DNA of 64,000 nucleotides from JBDHUW01 sp964642385 (GTDB lineage Bacteria; Patescibacteriota; Gracilibacteria; Absconditabacterales; Absconditicoccaceae), in NCBI GenBank assembly GCA_964642385.1, contig CAZXON010000002.1:124001-188000 (forward strand), in the 5' to 3' direction. Numbering within the stretch: position 1 is the first letter of the stretch; every line of letters starts with the position of its first letter. The notes beneath the pieces are model-generated. The model had not been told where the DNA came from and ran no database searches. It saw only the letters and a program-made list of their open reading frames with translations. Both the position numbers and the translations under genes were made by a program. Positions 18,898 to 29,132 of this stretch are shown here, piece after piece.

Positions 18898-20709
18898 TTA
18901 CTTTTGAATTATATCTCCAATTTGGAGACCAGATAAAACATGCACCATATCGTTATTTATTTCGCCGATTTCAACCTTTACTTCTATTGTTTTTTTGGCT
19001 GTTCAATCAACAGTAACTCAGGTAATCTCTTTGATAACATAATGGCCATCAAGCCTCGGTATCAAAAAAGACAAGGGTATTCGCACCTTTTCATCGATGA
19101 AAGAACTAGAAAATGTTATAGTTACTTTCATTCATTCTTTATAAAGGTCAGATGTTTTTATATTCAATAATTCATAATTATAGTTCTGCGTTATAGCATC
19201 TACAGAGTTTCCTTTTGTATCAATATTACCTATTCCAATAAATCTAGAATCTATGTATACTGAGACTTCTTGGCCGATTGATAGATCTTCTGTTGAAAAG
19301 AATTGTATTTTTAATCAATCCGTATTTTTTGGACCAATAACACACACTGGCGTCGTTGGACCAACTTTATTTCCAATGCTTACAGAACTCATCTTCACTA
19401 TACCATCAATTGGCGAGTAGAGAGATTCGCCCTCGAGGTTGTTTTGTATGGTTTTATAGTTTTGTTGTACGGTGAGAAGCTGTCAGTTCGTCTGTTGTGT
19501 TTGTACATTTTTTGAGTTTTGTAAAGTAGCAAGTTGATTATCGTATGAATCAAGTGCAAGTTGTAAACTATTAATTTGAGATTGTATGCCGTTAATTTGG
19601 GTGTCGATACTTATATCGCTCATCGCGCCTTTGTTTCTATCTAAAGATGCCAGTTGATTTTGCAGTGCAGTGATCTGTGAATCATATGTATTGCCGATCG
19701 TGCCGAGGCCTGCAACCGTTGCATCATATCCATTTTTTGCTTGTAATAATCCACTTGAGATGTTGTTAAATGCACTGTATAATGCGTCAATTTGCGGTTG
19801 CGTGAAATATCTGGAATCTGAAATAGAATTGTTTATCACATTTGCGACAAGGGTGAAGTACGTGATAATCGTTTGGATGTCTGTACTAGCTTGCGTGGGA
19901 GACACATTGTCCAAACTCCCTACAAGGTCGTTCATAACGCCGTAATCATTTTCTATTTTATTTACGCCAAAAGGATCCTTTCCTCCGATATATGGTTTTG
20001 CATATTTTACTTCCTGTGGATTTGTTATTCCAAATGTTTTGTTCACAAGTGAAAGTCACGCATTTGCAGAATTTTGTATTCATTGTATTTGAGTAGATAA
20101 AGCAGTATCTGTTTTGTTTGTATCAATTTCTTGCTGTGCAATAAGATTATCAAGTTGTGTTTGTAAAGACTCTCTTTGGATCGAAATATCGTTTGCTGAA
20201 AGCCTTTTTTGTTGTTCCAGATTATCTTTATTTTGTTGCAACAAAGTAAGCTGTCTTTGATTCATCTCTTTTTGCAATCCTAAAGATGATATTTGGATAT
20301 CAACATTTTTTAATCATGCATTAAGCGCATCTGAAAGGACTCCAACTTGTCTTCCCAAAAAATCTTTTTGAATCTGTAAATTCTCTGTTTGCAAGTCTTG
20401 TGCAGGAACGAGTTTCGCTATAAGATCACCAGCATGTACAAGTTCTCATGGTTTACAAGAGAGCGTTTGTACGATGCCTCAAATACTTGGAATTATCGTT
20501 GCGCTGTTTGTAGCTACAATAATACCATTTGCTTGACCAGTTGCAGTTCAGCCACTTCCAACTATATGCTTTTGTGGTCAGACTATCTGTGTTGGCGTTG
20601 TTTTTGTCACTTCCTCTTTGGTATTATTTTTTGTGTAGATGAAAATCCCTATAACGATAACAAGAAACAAAACAAGTAAGAAAAAAGTTTTTTGTCGTTT
20701 TTTAATCAT
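18898..20709 (-). CDS. Efflux pump periplasmic adaptor (MFP/HlyD family)
   Basis: A 603-residue membrane-fusion protein. An N-terminal membrane anchor (FFLLVLFLVIVIGIFIY) is followed by a lipoyl-like half (IIPSIGGIVQTLSCKPGELV), a very long coiled-coil hairpin at about residues 95-390 with many Gln, Asn and Leu heptads, the second lipoyl half (LYSPIDGIVKMSSVSIG) and beta-barrel domains. The hairpin is longer than in usual MacA or AcrA proteins, perhaps to span a thick or different envelope. It is the first gene of the operon with the RND permease. UGA glycines occur throughout. Confidence 0.88.
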
Positions 20710-20834
20710 TGAATGATGTAGTTCATATATAAAAAGATGATTTGTGCTTCTTGGCAGTCGTTTATTGGATATATGACAGTATATTTTTCTCACAAATAAA
20801 GTAAAGACATAATTTTTATTTCAAAAAAATAATA

Positions 20835-20862
20835 TTGACTATGGTGCAAATTTATGTATCAT
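20835..20862 (+). promoter_or_regulatory. Sigma70-type promoter for the 135-aa protein gene
   Basis: TTGACT at 20835-20840 and TATCAT at 20857-20862 are separated by 16 bp. An A-rich leader without a Shine-Dalgarno sequence follows to the ATG at 20900. Nearly the same layout occurs before the genes at 22530 and 61803. Confidence 0.65.
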
Positions 20863-20899
20863 GGAGATAATTAAATAAAAACACTAAAAAAAAAGAAAA

Positions 20900-21307
20900 A
20901 TGAAAACATTGAAAGCCCAAACCCAACTATCGCCAGAAAAATTTGTGGACAATGTCTGCAAAATGGCAAGAAATGGGAAAAATCCCGACCAACAAATTGC
21001 GTTGATCGACGTTGTAGAAATCCTCAAAGATTTTGTATCTTACAAGTATAATTCGGAAGAGAGATTCGACGCAGTGCAGAAATTGTCTGGAACTCTTGCC
21101 GATGTTCTGATTTTGAATGGGTTAAAATTCGATCAAAATAATTCCACTAACAAAAAATTTGTCAGTGGGAAAGAGGTCACAGAAAGACATATTAGTATTT
21201 CTTTCACGCTCGTTGGAGTATACTTTGTATTTGGCTGGGCAACTAACCTGCCGGGTATACAAATGGTCTACCAGCAACGGGAAAAAATCTATTTCGCGAT
21301 TCACTAA
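20900..21307 (+). CDS. Hypothetical protein, UGA-free
   Basis: A 135-residue protein I do not recognise. The first 80 residues are helical and soluble (ALIDVVEILKDFVSYKY, RFDAVQKLSGTLADVLI). A hydrophobic stretch occurs near residues 100-118 (ISFTLVGVYFVFGWATNL). All seven glycines are GGN, which sets it apart from most neighbours. It has its own promoter, an A-rich leader and a strong terminator, so it forms a single-gene unit. The start ATG is the only sensible one. Confidence 0.65.
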   Translation: MKTLKAQTQLSPEKFVDNVCKMARNGKNPDQQIALIDVVEILKDFVSYKYNSEERFDAVQKLSGTLADVLILNGLKFDQNNSTNKKFVSGKEVTERHISISFTLVGVYFVFGWATNLPGIQMVYQQREKIYFAIH

Positions 21308-21329
21308 AAACACTTAAAAAAACAATCAA

Positions 21330-21360
21330 ATCGTCTCCGTTTGTGTAGACGATTTTTTTA
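21330..21360 (+). terminator. Rho-independent terminator
   Basis: The stem ATCGTCT/AGACGAT closes a 10-base loop and is followed by a run of seven Ts. It ends the 135-aa gene unit. Confidence 0.85.
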
Positions 21361-21500
21361 GATTATAGGAAAATCAATACAATGTTTAATACTCCTTTTT
21401 AATTAAACATTAGTAATTCATAATTCATAATTAAAATACCCACTGCTTGTCTTTTTTCTTTCTGCAGGCAGATAAAAGAAACTCGTTCAGAGCATTTTTT
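21361..21500 (+). repeat. Dispersed repeat, family 2, copy 1
   Basis: This 140-bp stretch begins GATTATAGGAAAATCA and contains TTCTTTCTGCA and CTCGTTCAGAG blocks. A similar stretch in the same orientation is at 44057-44185, and its first part recurs at 48798. It is non-coding. It lies just upstream of the SDR gene. Confidence 0.7.
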
Positions 21501-21572
21501 TTCTTGCTCTTGTTTTTTGGTTCCAGACCTCTATATAAAAAATATACTTTTTACTCTCTTGTCGTATTCTTG

Positions 21573-22397
21573 ATGCAAAAGCAACTCTGTTGACTGGAAA
21601 ATAAAGTTATCTTTATAACATGATGAACAAGCGGTATGTGAAAAGCGACTGTGCTGAAAGCCGTTGCGAATGGTGCAAAGGTTGCATTTATTGGGCGCCG
21701 TGAAGCAGAATGAGCACAGGTAGTGCACGAAGCACAAACAATTATCGCAGAAAACCAGCTAAATTCAGATCTTACAGATGCCATTTTTTTCCAAGCGTGT
21801 GATGTAACCGATTTTCCTGCTTTGGAAAAAGCAGTACAAAATATACTCACGAAACGATGACGTATCGATGGGTTGTTTTGTTGTGCTGGCACACATCTTG
21901 TAGGAGACATCCTTTCTACGTCGCTTGAAGAGCGGAATGACCTTTTCAACCTCAATGTAACAAGTATGTTTATGACGCTCAAATATGTCCTTCCCTCAAT
22001 GATGCAACAAAATGCAGGTAGAGTAGTGTTAATGTGATCAGATCAGTCTTTCATTGGGAAACCGCAGAGTAGTGCGTATGGTGCAACTAAAGCTGCCATT
22101 GGGCAACTTACAAAAAGCACTGCGATTGATTATGCAAAATATTCCATAGGGATAAATGCAGTTTGTCCATGAACAATAGATACCCCACAAGCAGCTCGTG
22201 CTGCGGATGCATTTGCAAAAGAAAAATTTGAATGAAACATCATCCAAGCACGAGATGAGTTTAAGCAATCTCAGCCAATGAAGCGTTTATGAACTCCCGA
22301 TGAGGTAGCAAACTTAGTTTGCTACTTGCTCTCCGAGCAATCTTCGTATATGACAGGTGCACTGGTGAGCATCGATGGTGGATATGTCGCCGGATAA
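21573..22397 (+). CDS. Short-chain dehydrogenase/reductase (SDR)
   Basis: A 274-residue NAD(P)-dependent oxidoreductase. The cofactor motif TGGTSGMG needs three UGA codons read as glycine. The later motifs are standard: CCAGTH, the active-site Tyr and Lys in AYGATKAA, and NAVCPGTIDTP, which is typical of classical SDRs. It ends with IDGGYVAG, as do many FabG-like enzymes. Substrate unknown; similarity to FabG does not prove a role in fatty-acid synthesis, which CPR cells usually lack. The start MQKQLCGLENKVIFITG was chosen because it places the nucleotide motif at the usual distance. Confidence 0.92.
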
Positions 22398-22458
22398 GTT
22401 AAATTTTTTCTATGATTTGATATTTGCACTTTTTTCATACGACAAAAGATTTTTACTA

Positions 22459-22486
22459 TTGACTTTTGATATTATTATGCTAATAT
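22459..22486 (+). promoter_or_regulatory. Sigma70-type promoter for the 200-aa protein gene
   Basis: TTGACT at 22459-22464 and TAATAT at 22481-22486 are separated by 16 bp. The A-rich leader runs to the ATG at 22530. Confidence 0.65.
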
Positions 22487-22529
22487 AGTGCCCACGTAAA
22501 CTACAAACAAATATAAAAAAAAATAAAAA

Positions 22530-23132
22530 ATGAACACATTAACCAAAACAAAAAAGGGGATCGGGCTGTCCAGAATCTATAAGGGATTCCCATTATGTTT
22601 GAGTAAAAAGCCCCATCATCATGCGCAGGACATTTGCCTTCAAATAGAACTGTTCCGATACAAAAATGGTTCTATTCAAATTCTCCAATCATGGGAGGAA
22701 AAAAGCAAAGAGTTTCTATATTCTAAAGCGCAACTGGAAGAATTGGCTCAACATAAGAGATTTCTTATGCGGGTTATTATCAACCAGTTCAAATTCATCA
22801 TCCCTATCGGGTATGAGGATCCTCGTTTTTATGAGGGAGGGAAATTTCTCAAAAAACTTCGTGAACAAAAAAAGATTTTGAGTGTTGAACAGACTCTCCT
22901 CCAAGACGATTGCTGTCTTGCTTTGAATCAGGTAGAACGCATTACCAAAAAACGGATTGAGAATGGTGAAAATCTTATTTTCACCTCTGAAAGTATCATC
23001 AACTATCTTCCAGAAGATATTGGAAGACCTGTTGTTTTTGATACCGATCTGATTCGCTTCTTTGCGAGAGATCGCGAAAAAGGGCTCTATCTGATTGAAA
23101 AGGGAATTGGTATGAGGAGTTTAGAATTCTAA
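22530..23132 (+). CDS. Hypothetical protein, UGA-free
   Basis: A 200-residue soluble protein of unknown function. It is basic at the N-terminus (MNTLTKTKKGIGLSR), has a histidine patch (KKPHHHAQD) and ends IEKGIGMRSLEF. All 12 glycines are GGN. It shares a promoter type, an A-rich leader without a Shine-Dalgarno sequence and a following hairpin with the 135-aa gene, so the two may belong to one class of independently expressed genes. No domain was recognised. Confidence 0.65.
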   Translation: MNTLTKTKKGIGLSRIYKGFPLCLSKKPHHHAQDICLQIELFRYKNGSIQILQSWEEKSKEFLYSKAQLEELAQHKRFLMRVIINQFKFIIPIGYEDPRFYEGGKFLKKLREQKKILSVEQTLLQDDCCLALNQVERITKKRIENGENLIFTSESIINYLPEDIGRPVVFDTDLIRFFARDREKGLYLIEKGIGMRSLEF

Positions 23133-23152
23133 CCAACTCATACTAAAAAATA

Positions 23153-23182
23153 AAAACAGTGGTTTTATACTGCTGTTTTTTT
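23153..23182 (+). terminator. Rho-independent terminator
   Basis: The inverted repeat AAAACAG/CTGTTTT, with a second inner pairing CAGT/ACTG, precedes a run of Ts after the 200-aa gene. Confidence 0.7.
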
Positions 23183-23240
23183 TGTAAATAATTATCAATT
23201 ATTAATTATAAATTGTTAGACATTATCATTACAATCGCTC

Positions 23241-23431
23241 CGCTGGTGTATTCGTCCCGACTTGTCGGGATTCGGTCTTTATATGTGCTAGTTCTTCGTG
23301 TTCATCTGACCGTAAGACATATCTCTGAGCAAGGTTCTTTTTGTTCTCTGAACAAGTAAAAGAGCCGAAGCGAAGAGTATGGCTAGATTATATTTATAAT
23401 CTAAGAAACGGCTCTCCTCATATCACCAGCT
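23241..23431 (+). repeat. MITE-like structured repeat, family 1, copy A
   Basis: A 191-bp unit bounded by imperfect terminal inverted repeats (GCTGGTGTAT and ATATCACCAGC). Inside are three hairpins: TCCCGAC/GTCGGGA, AGAGCCG/CGGCTCT and TAGATTAT/ATAATCTA. Copies B (36065-36254) and C (37787-37885, inverted and internally deleted) are in this window. There is no ORF. Confidence 0.85.
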
Positions 23432-23477
23432 TCGCTCATGCATTAACCATTAACCATTAATCATTGAACATTAATTT

Positions 23478-24422
23478 CTATACTACCACGAAACCCACCA
23501 TCAATACAACTGCTATCACCAGTAGGATAGTTTGTTTTTTTGAAAGTGTATCTTTAAAAAGCATTCGTGCTCCTAACGCGCCGACAGGAACAGTAAAGAG
23601 TTTTACGACGTTGATAACATTTGCTGGATTCGTTTGGTATCCATAATACGTCAAATATGTATTGAGCGCCATAAACAATCCAATCAATACCAAAAACCAT
23701 GCTATTTTCCCATGCGGAAAAGATGTGCGTAATGATTCTTTTCTATTTTTTGTGTGAAGGTTTCTATACATAAAAAGCCATACTACAGCGACGAGGAAAA
23801 CGACAATTTCTGTTGCCATTCCTGTTTGAATAGGCGACATTATGTCAGATTTGATAAAGTAACTGTTCGCTACAAAGTAGATAGACCAACAAACTGCCGT
23901 TCCAAGAGGATATACCATGTACATTCTCATTGATTTTTTATTTGTTTCTGGAAGTGATTTGTTCGTTGGTTTATTTTTATCCTGATCGAGCAGAAATAGA
24001 ACAATGATTCCAAAGAAAATCACAGCGATGAGAATCTTGGGCAGAGACAAAGACTCAACTCAAGGGAACAACCACAGATTTATAAAATACATCATAAAAG
24101 TTGTCGTGTTCGCAATCACCAGTGCGATCCCTGTTGGCATGTGGTCGTATGCTTTGTAGAGTAGTAATGCACCTATATATCCCACGACACCTACACAAAC
24201 TACTGCACAGAGTTCTCCCCAAGATAGCGATGGAATAAGCGTTCCTCATTGCCAAAAAGTCCATACCACTCCCAACAAAATGATCATACTCGCAACTGCA
24301 AAATATTGAAAAGTCAGTGCGAGATGGTTGTCTGGATATGTTGTCGCAACTTTTTTTTGGAATGCGCTTGCAAATCATGAAAAGAGTGTTGCAAGAAATG
24401 TGGCTATAAGACCTCCATTCAT
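23478..24422 (-). CDS. EamA/DMT-superfamily permease
   Basis: A 314-residue membrane protein with about ten transmembrane helices in two EamA-like halves. The helices include GLIATFLATLFSGFASAF, FAVASMIILLGVVWTF, VCVGVVGYIGALLLYKAY, and ILLVIAVVLMVGFVVV at the end. The family carries amino acids, nucleotides or other small metabolites; the substrate is unknown. Three UGA glycines in the first half join what would otherwise be fragments. It faces away from the nucleoside hydrolase terminator and seems to be its own unit. Confidence 0.87.
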
Positions 24423-24550
24423 TTGATCTTCAAAATACTAAAAAGCACTATTTTGATACGGTTCTCCCTGAGAAAAGCAACTCTTTTCTTTTTCGTTATT
24501 CAAAACCAGATTGTTTTTTCCCACTTTTGAATAAGTGTACTTATGTTTTT

Positions 24551-24577
24551 CTAAAAAAAACTGCATATCGCAGTTTT
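24551..24577 (-). terminator. Terminator of the nucleoside hydrolase gene
   Basis: The stem AAAACTGC/GCAGTTTT with a 5-base loop lies next to a run of As on the plus strand, so a run of Us follows it on minus-strand RNA. Confidence 0.75.
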
Positions 24578-24591
24578 GTGTATCAATCGAT

Positions 24592-24676
24592 TCCCCCGAC
24601 AAGGTCGGGGGATGCCCGTCCTGTCGTTGTAACAATAGCTGACCGTAGATAGTACGGGCAACCATCTTCGATGGTC
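24592..24676. repeat. GCCCG-type hairpin repeat, family 3, copy 1
   Basis: A pair CCCCCGAC/GTCGGGGG is followed by a larger palindrome with GCCCGTCCTGTCG and ACGGGC arms and a small CCATC/GATGG hairpin. Related structures are at 31934-32006, 46800-46865 and 54575-54655. Confidence 0.65.
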
Positions 24677-24701
24677 TTTTCTTTCTTGGCAAAAAAATAT
24701 T

Positions 24702-25685
24702 TTATTGAAAATCAAATTGCTTAAAATCTTCACTTATCGCTTCTAGAAAAAGTGATTTATTACATTCTGTTGCGACATAGCAGTTCGTTTCAACTCTGGC
24801 GTGATTGCGAGTATCGACGATCGTTTGACCTGTGGTGAATTCGCCCTTTGTCTCCACATTGACCTGGTAGAAAGTGCCTTTGTAGATGTGTGGATAGAGG
24901 AGCAAGCCGATTGTGTGAGCATCGTGCACATAAAATCCCTTTTCGTATGCGGTCTCTCTAAACATCATATTTGTGCTGATGATAAACTCAGTCAACTTGC
25001 GTGCGAACTCTTGTTTAACACTATTATTTATGTTTTTGAAACAATTTTCCATATCTTCTTGCGTAAATGTCATGCTTGTGGTGAGGTCAAGCGGTGCGAG
25101 CAAAATATTGTCGGTTGCTTTAAGCACCTTTTCGGCACTTGGAGCATCATAAAACACATTAAACTCGGCAACAGGAGTGACATTTCATTGGATATCAATC
25201 GCTCCACCCATAGCGATAATTTTTCTCGCCTTCTGTAAAATACCAGGCATGCGTTCTTCCGCAAGAGCAAGATTTGTTAATGGTCCCGTCGCGAGAATCG
25301 CAAGATTATCTCAGTATTTCTGGATTGCATCAATCAACATATCTACGCTATCCAATTCTGTACCTGGAAACTGTACTGGTGGCAACATGTTTGAGAGATT
25401 TCCAATACCATCTTCGCCGTGAATATGGGACGCATCTTGTGCAACGATTTGACGATGATCTTTTCCCACAGGGATAGCATCCACACCTACGAACTGGCAC
25501 ATACGAAGTGCGTTTTCATATGTTTTTTGAGCAGAGACATTTCCACCCACGGTCGTGATTCCTATCACATCCATAGAGATATGTGAAAACTTATGATTAA
25601 TCAATAACCAAAGCAGTGCAAATACATCATCTGCACCTGGATCGCAATCTATAAGAACATGCAATTTTTTTTCGGGAGTAGGCAT
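24702..25685 (-). CDS. Inosine-uridine-preferring nucleoside hydrolase
   Basis: A 327-residue enzyme that cleaves ribonucleosides to base and ribose. The calcium-binding N-terminus reads IDCDPGADDVFALL, the family's DxDxxxDD. Further blocks are VGGNVSAQKTYENAL, AILATGPLTNLAL, GGAIDIQGNVTPVAEFN and FYVHDAHTIGLL with the catalytic His. Some glycines are UGA. It fits a salvage lifestyle in which the cell takes nucleosides from its host. The start MPTPEKKLHVL leaves the metal site at the standard position. Confidence 0.93.
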
Positions 25686-25722
25686 TATGATTTCTTTTTA
25701 ATACAATATAAAGCTATGTTTT

Positions 25723-26556
25723 TTATTCAACAACTATTTTCTCACCATATGCAACACCTTGACTTCCTCTATATATTACTTTACCTCTAGGAGAAAACGA
25801 ACCGGTTGAGTCGTACACATGAGTAATGGTTGAACTACCAGTTGTAATATCCCATACTCAGTCTCCATCAAAATCATATACCATTACTCTATTTAATTTG
25901 AAATCAGCTTCGTTTGAAAACACTTTGGAGAACATTTCAAACGAAATACTCTCTCATGATTTTATCGTTCTTTTGTCTGCCTTTAATGTTACCATTGGGA
26001 TATCTAGATTGCTTGTTGATGGTTCAAAAATCTCACTTGGTCAAATAGGTGTCTCTCATTCGCTACTTGCCAATAACTTGCCTTGATTGTCATAAATATC
26101 AGCTGCAAATCTATATTCACCAGGGAAAATATTAATAGTTAGAAATACATAAGATTCTGTAATTGGAGTAGTTTTCACACCAAGTATCCTTTCAGGATCA
26201 TTAACATCAAAATAGTACCGTTTAATTCTCTGAGCTATTTTCCCAGAAGCAATTTCTGCATCAAGGTATAAAGATACAATAACTGGATTTTCTATGTTTC
26301 CTTTTATTGCTTCTATTTCTATTTTTTTTATTTGTGAGACGTCTCATGATGTATAGGTAATTATTCATCTTTTGTTTGTTCATACTTGCACATCTGTATC
26401 TCAAACCTTGTTTTTTAGTGTTTTTGCCATTAGATTTATCATAACGACAACCCAGAATGAAGCTATAATTATCAAAATTGTTGATAGTTTTATAACTCTC
26501 CGAAAGTTTTTTTTAAATCAGGATTGGTTGTTGTTCGCTAGTTTTGTTTCTTCCAT
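25723..26556 (-). CDS. Membrane-anchored PKD-like domain protein
   Basis: A 277-residue protein. One transmembrane helix near the N-terminus (LSTILIIIASFWVVVMINLM) anchors an extracellular part. The C-terminal 80 residues resemble a PKD domain: VTLKADKRTIKSGESISFEM, then VYDFDGDGVWD and THVYDSTGSFSPRGKVIY. The DGDGVWD stretch could bind calcium. UGA glycines are frequent. It follows the large SLH-protease gene on the same strand and may form a surface complex with it. A role in adhesion to a host cell is an inference. Confidence 0.75.
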
Positions 26557-26620
26557 TTTTTTTAAGATATTGACTAAAAATAACAACTCTGTAAGTATAC
26601 TGATTATTGTATTTCTGTCA

Positions 26621-26644
26621 AAAAAAGCCCCGAAGGTCGGGGCT
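26621..26644 (-). terminator. Rho-independent terminator of the protease gene
   Basis: The stem AGCCCCG/CGGGGCT with a 5-base loop adjoins a run of As on the plus strand, which is a U-run on the minus-strand transcript. Confidence 0.85.
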
Positions 26645-26650
26645 GTGGTA

Positions 26651-29002
26651 TTATGGATTGATTGTGAGTGTCGTTACTCAAGGGAGTTCGGATATCGTAT
26701 CTTTTAGAGGATAGGTTCATTTGATTTCTAGTTGATCGATGAAATCTATGATTTGTTTATCTAAGATGGCGTTTTGTTCTCCATCATAAGAGAAATCAAA
26801 AGATATAGAAAGCGTTTTGTTATTGTAGACAGTCACAGTTGTTACGTCAATGTATCTTGTAGGCCTGCTTCAAGGAGCCACATCTTCTGGTGGTTGTTTA
26901 TACCCCAAAACATAAAATACATTATTTTTTGTGTTTTTTACTGTTGTTCAACTTAAGAATGTGCTATAATAGTTGTTGTAAAAGTCATCCATATATCAGG
27001 CAAAATCTTTCATAGATTGTTTTTTGATGTAATTCGCAGTGAAATAAGAAATCTCTCTAAAAGAAAAAGAATTTTCTATGTTGCTAGAGGTGTTTTTTAA
27101 TGTCACAGACAAATCAACTTCTCCATCTGTATCTATACTGTATGAGATCTCTAAGTTAGCAAATTTTGGTAGAACAATCGGTCATGCAGTATACATATCA
27201 AACGCATTTGGTTGTGCATCTTTTTTGACAACGATCCCATCCAATACTTTTTCGGCTTGTTGTGACTGCACCGTAGAAGAAGAATCGTGGTAGATTGTAG
27301 CATCAAGGTCTATACCTGTAGTCACCTTTGTGCTTGCCAAAATCACTCCTCAATTTTCACCACTGATTTTTTCACATTTGAAGTACTCCCAATCAGCATT
27401 TCAATATGTTTTTGTTTCCTCTTTTCGATCTTTACAATGATCACCCCAATCAAAATCATCACCCGTACTTATAAATGCAGGTCACGAATTGCCTGTCGTA
27501 GCGCTGTTTGACGTGCTTGTGCTAATCTCTAGAAATGTGGTTGCATCTTGTGAACTTAATGATGCGATATACAGGTTGCGTTCAGCATCAAAATTGTAAC
27601 TATCAAAAGACAATGTACCAATTGATGGGAGTGAAAAGAATGGCGTGTCTATCTTCGTGCTTTTTGTTTGGACTTGCGTAGACTTGATGTATGTTTTAAA
27701 TGAACTATCGTCTATAGGTTTTGATGCATTTACAATCTCACCTTCTTTTCCTAAGAATTCTTTTACAACACTAGATGGTATAATATAACTCATTGTGTCT
27801 GTATCTTCCCTTGCGCTATTTGGTATTCCTATGAGTTCACCTCTTTTGTTAAATCAACCACCACCTGAATTTCCATGATCTATTTTCACATCAGATTTAT
27901 ATTTTTCTCTCTCAATACCTGAAATAATACCTTTTGTAAGTGTTATACTGCTTCCGCCAATACCTGGATATCCTCGGACAAATATTTCATCTCCATTCTT
28001 TGCCCCAACACTAGCTAAACTAACCGGTGAGGGTAATCATGATGTACTTGCAAGTGTGAGTACCGCAAGATCACGGTCTTCATCATAATAATCGACCGTT
28101 GCAGTTGTGAAACATTCTGGTTTCCCTCATGCACTGCTAGTTTTGCATACTTCAAAACCGTCAGCAAGTTTACCATCTTCTGCTAGAACGACATGTGCAT
28201 TTGTTATAATTTTATTGGTATCTATAAGTACGGCACTACCAAGTTGGAAGGCTATATAATTATCAAACAGAGGATCTTTGCCGTATGCAATAATCTTAAG
28301 CACTTTTGTTTGGACACCACTAGAGTTCACTGTTTGTGTGCCAGTAGCGTTTAAATTTCAGACTGTCATATCTGAAAACTGTCAAAATGCAGTTACTTGA
28401 CTTATATTAACGATGATTCTTGAAAGCATGATATAGAGGTCTTTTCTTAATGCTGGTTTTGTACTCTCGTTTCTATCGTCAACTTTTACAATACCAAGAT
28501 GAAGTAAATAGTCGTATGAGTCCGTTAATTCCATCGTTGGGTTTCAAGAGATTAATCTGGCAACTACTATCACAAGTTGTCCGCGAGAAAACGCATAGTC
28601 AGGACTGAATACGCTTGCCGATCTAAATATGCCGAGCGTGCAAGAAGAAACAATGTCTGCTTGATCTGCTGCAGCAAACGATCCGATATCTGTATACGTA
28701 CATTCACTAGATTTTTTGATATCTTTTTTCCCAAGGACATTCGTTGCAAATCTTTTAACGAGCAATGCTGCATTTTTTCTAGAAAGTCCCTCGTAGAATG
28801 CAGTTTCTGCTGGAGCGACTTTGGTAATATTTTTTTGATACAGCACTGTAGCTGCATTCAAATTCTCTTCTGCCTCTGCAGAAGGAGGTGTAAAATTTTT
28901 CGCAGCAAAAGTGGTGTTTAATGTAAATCCGAATAAAATGGCTAATCCAAAAAGGATTTTTGTCGCATGTTTTGGGAAAAGCGGGTGTCTGTTTTCTAGC
29001 AT
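26651..29002 (-). CDS. Secreted SLH-domain trypsin-like serine protease
   Basis: A 783-residue exported protein. A signal peptide (ILFGLAILFGFTLNTTFAA) is followed by SLH-like repeats (YTDIGSFAAADQADIV, FSPDYAFSRGQLVIVV). The protease domain, at about residues 240-420, has the full triad: His in KIITNAHVV, Asp in DEDRDLAVL and Ser in DHGNSGGG. A long C-terminal region of about 370 residues is unrecognised and Ser/Thr-rich. It resembles secreted HtrA-like enzymes but no PDZ domain was seen. It may be held at the S-layer and act on host or envelope proteins. Confidence 0.87.
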
Positions 29003-29132
29003 GGCGTAAAAGAAAAATAAAAGTTATACACTAATTATGTTTTCCAATTTATATTGCAATAGTATTTTTCCTTGATAAATGAGGTGGAACGACTACAAGT
29101 TATATAATTTACTTCATTTATCATAGATTCAA

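Noticed and set aside
21573..22397. FabG and a fatty-acid synthesis pathway
   Set aside because: Only the general SDR motifs are present and no other fab gene is nearby.
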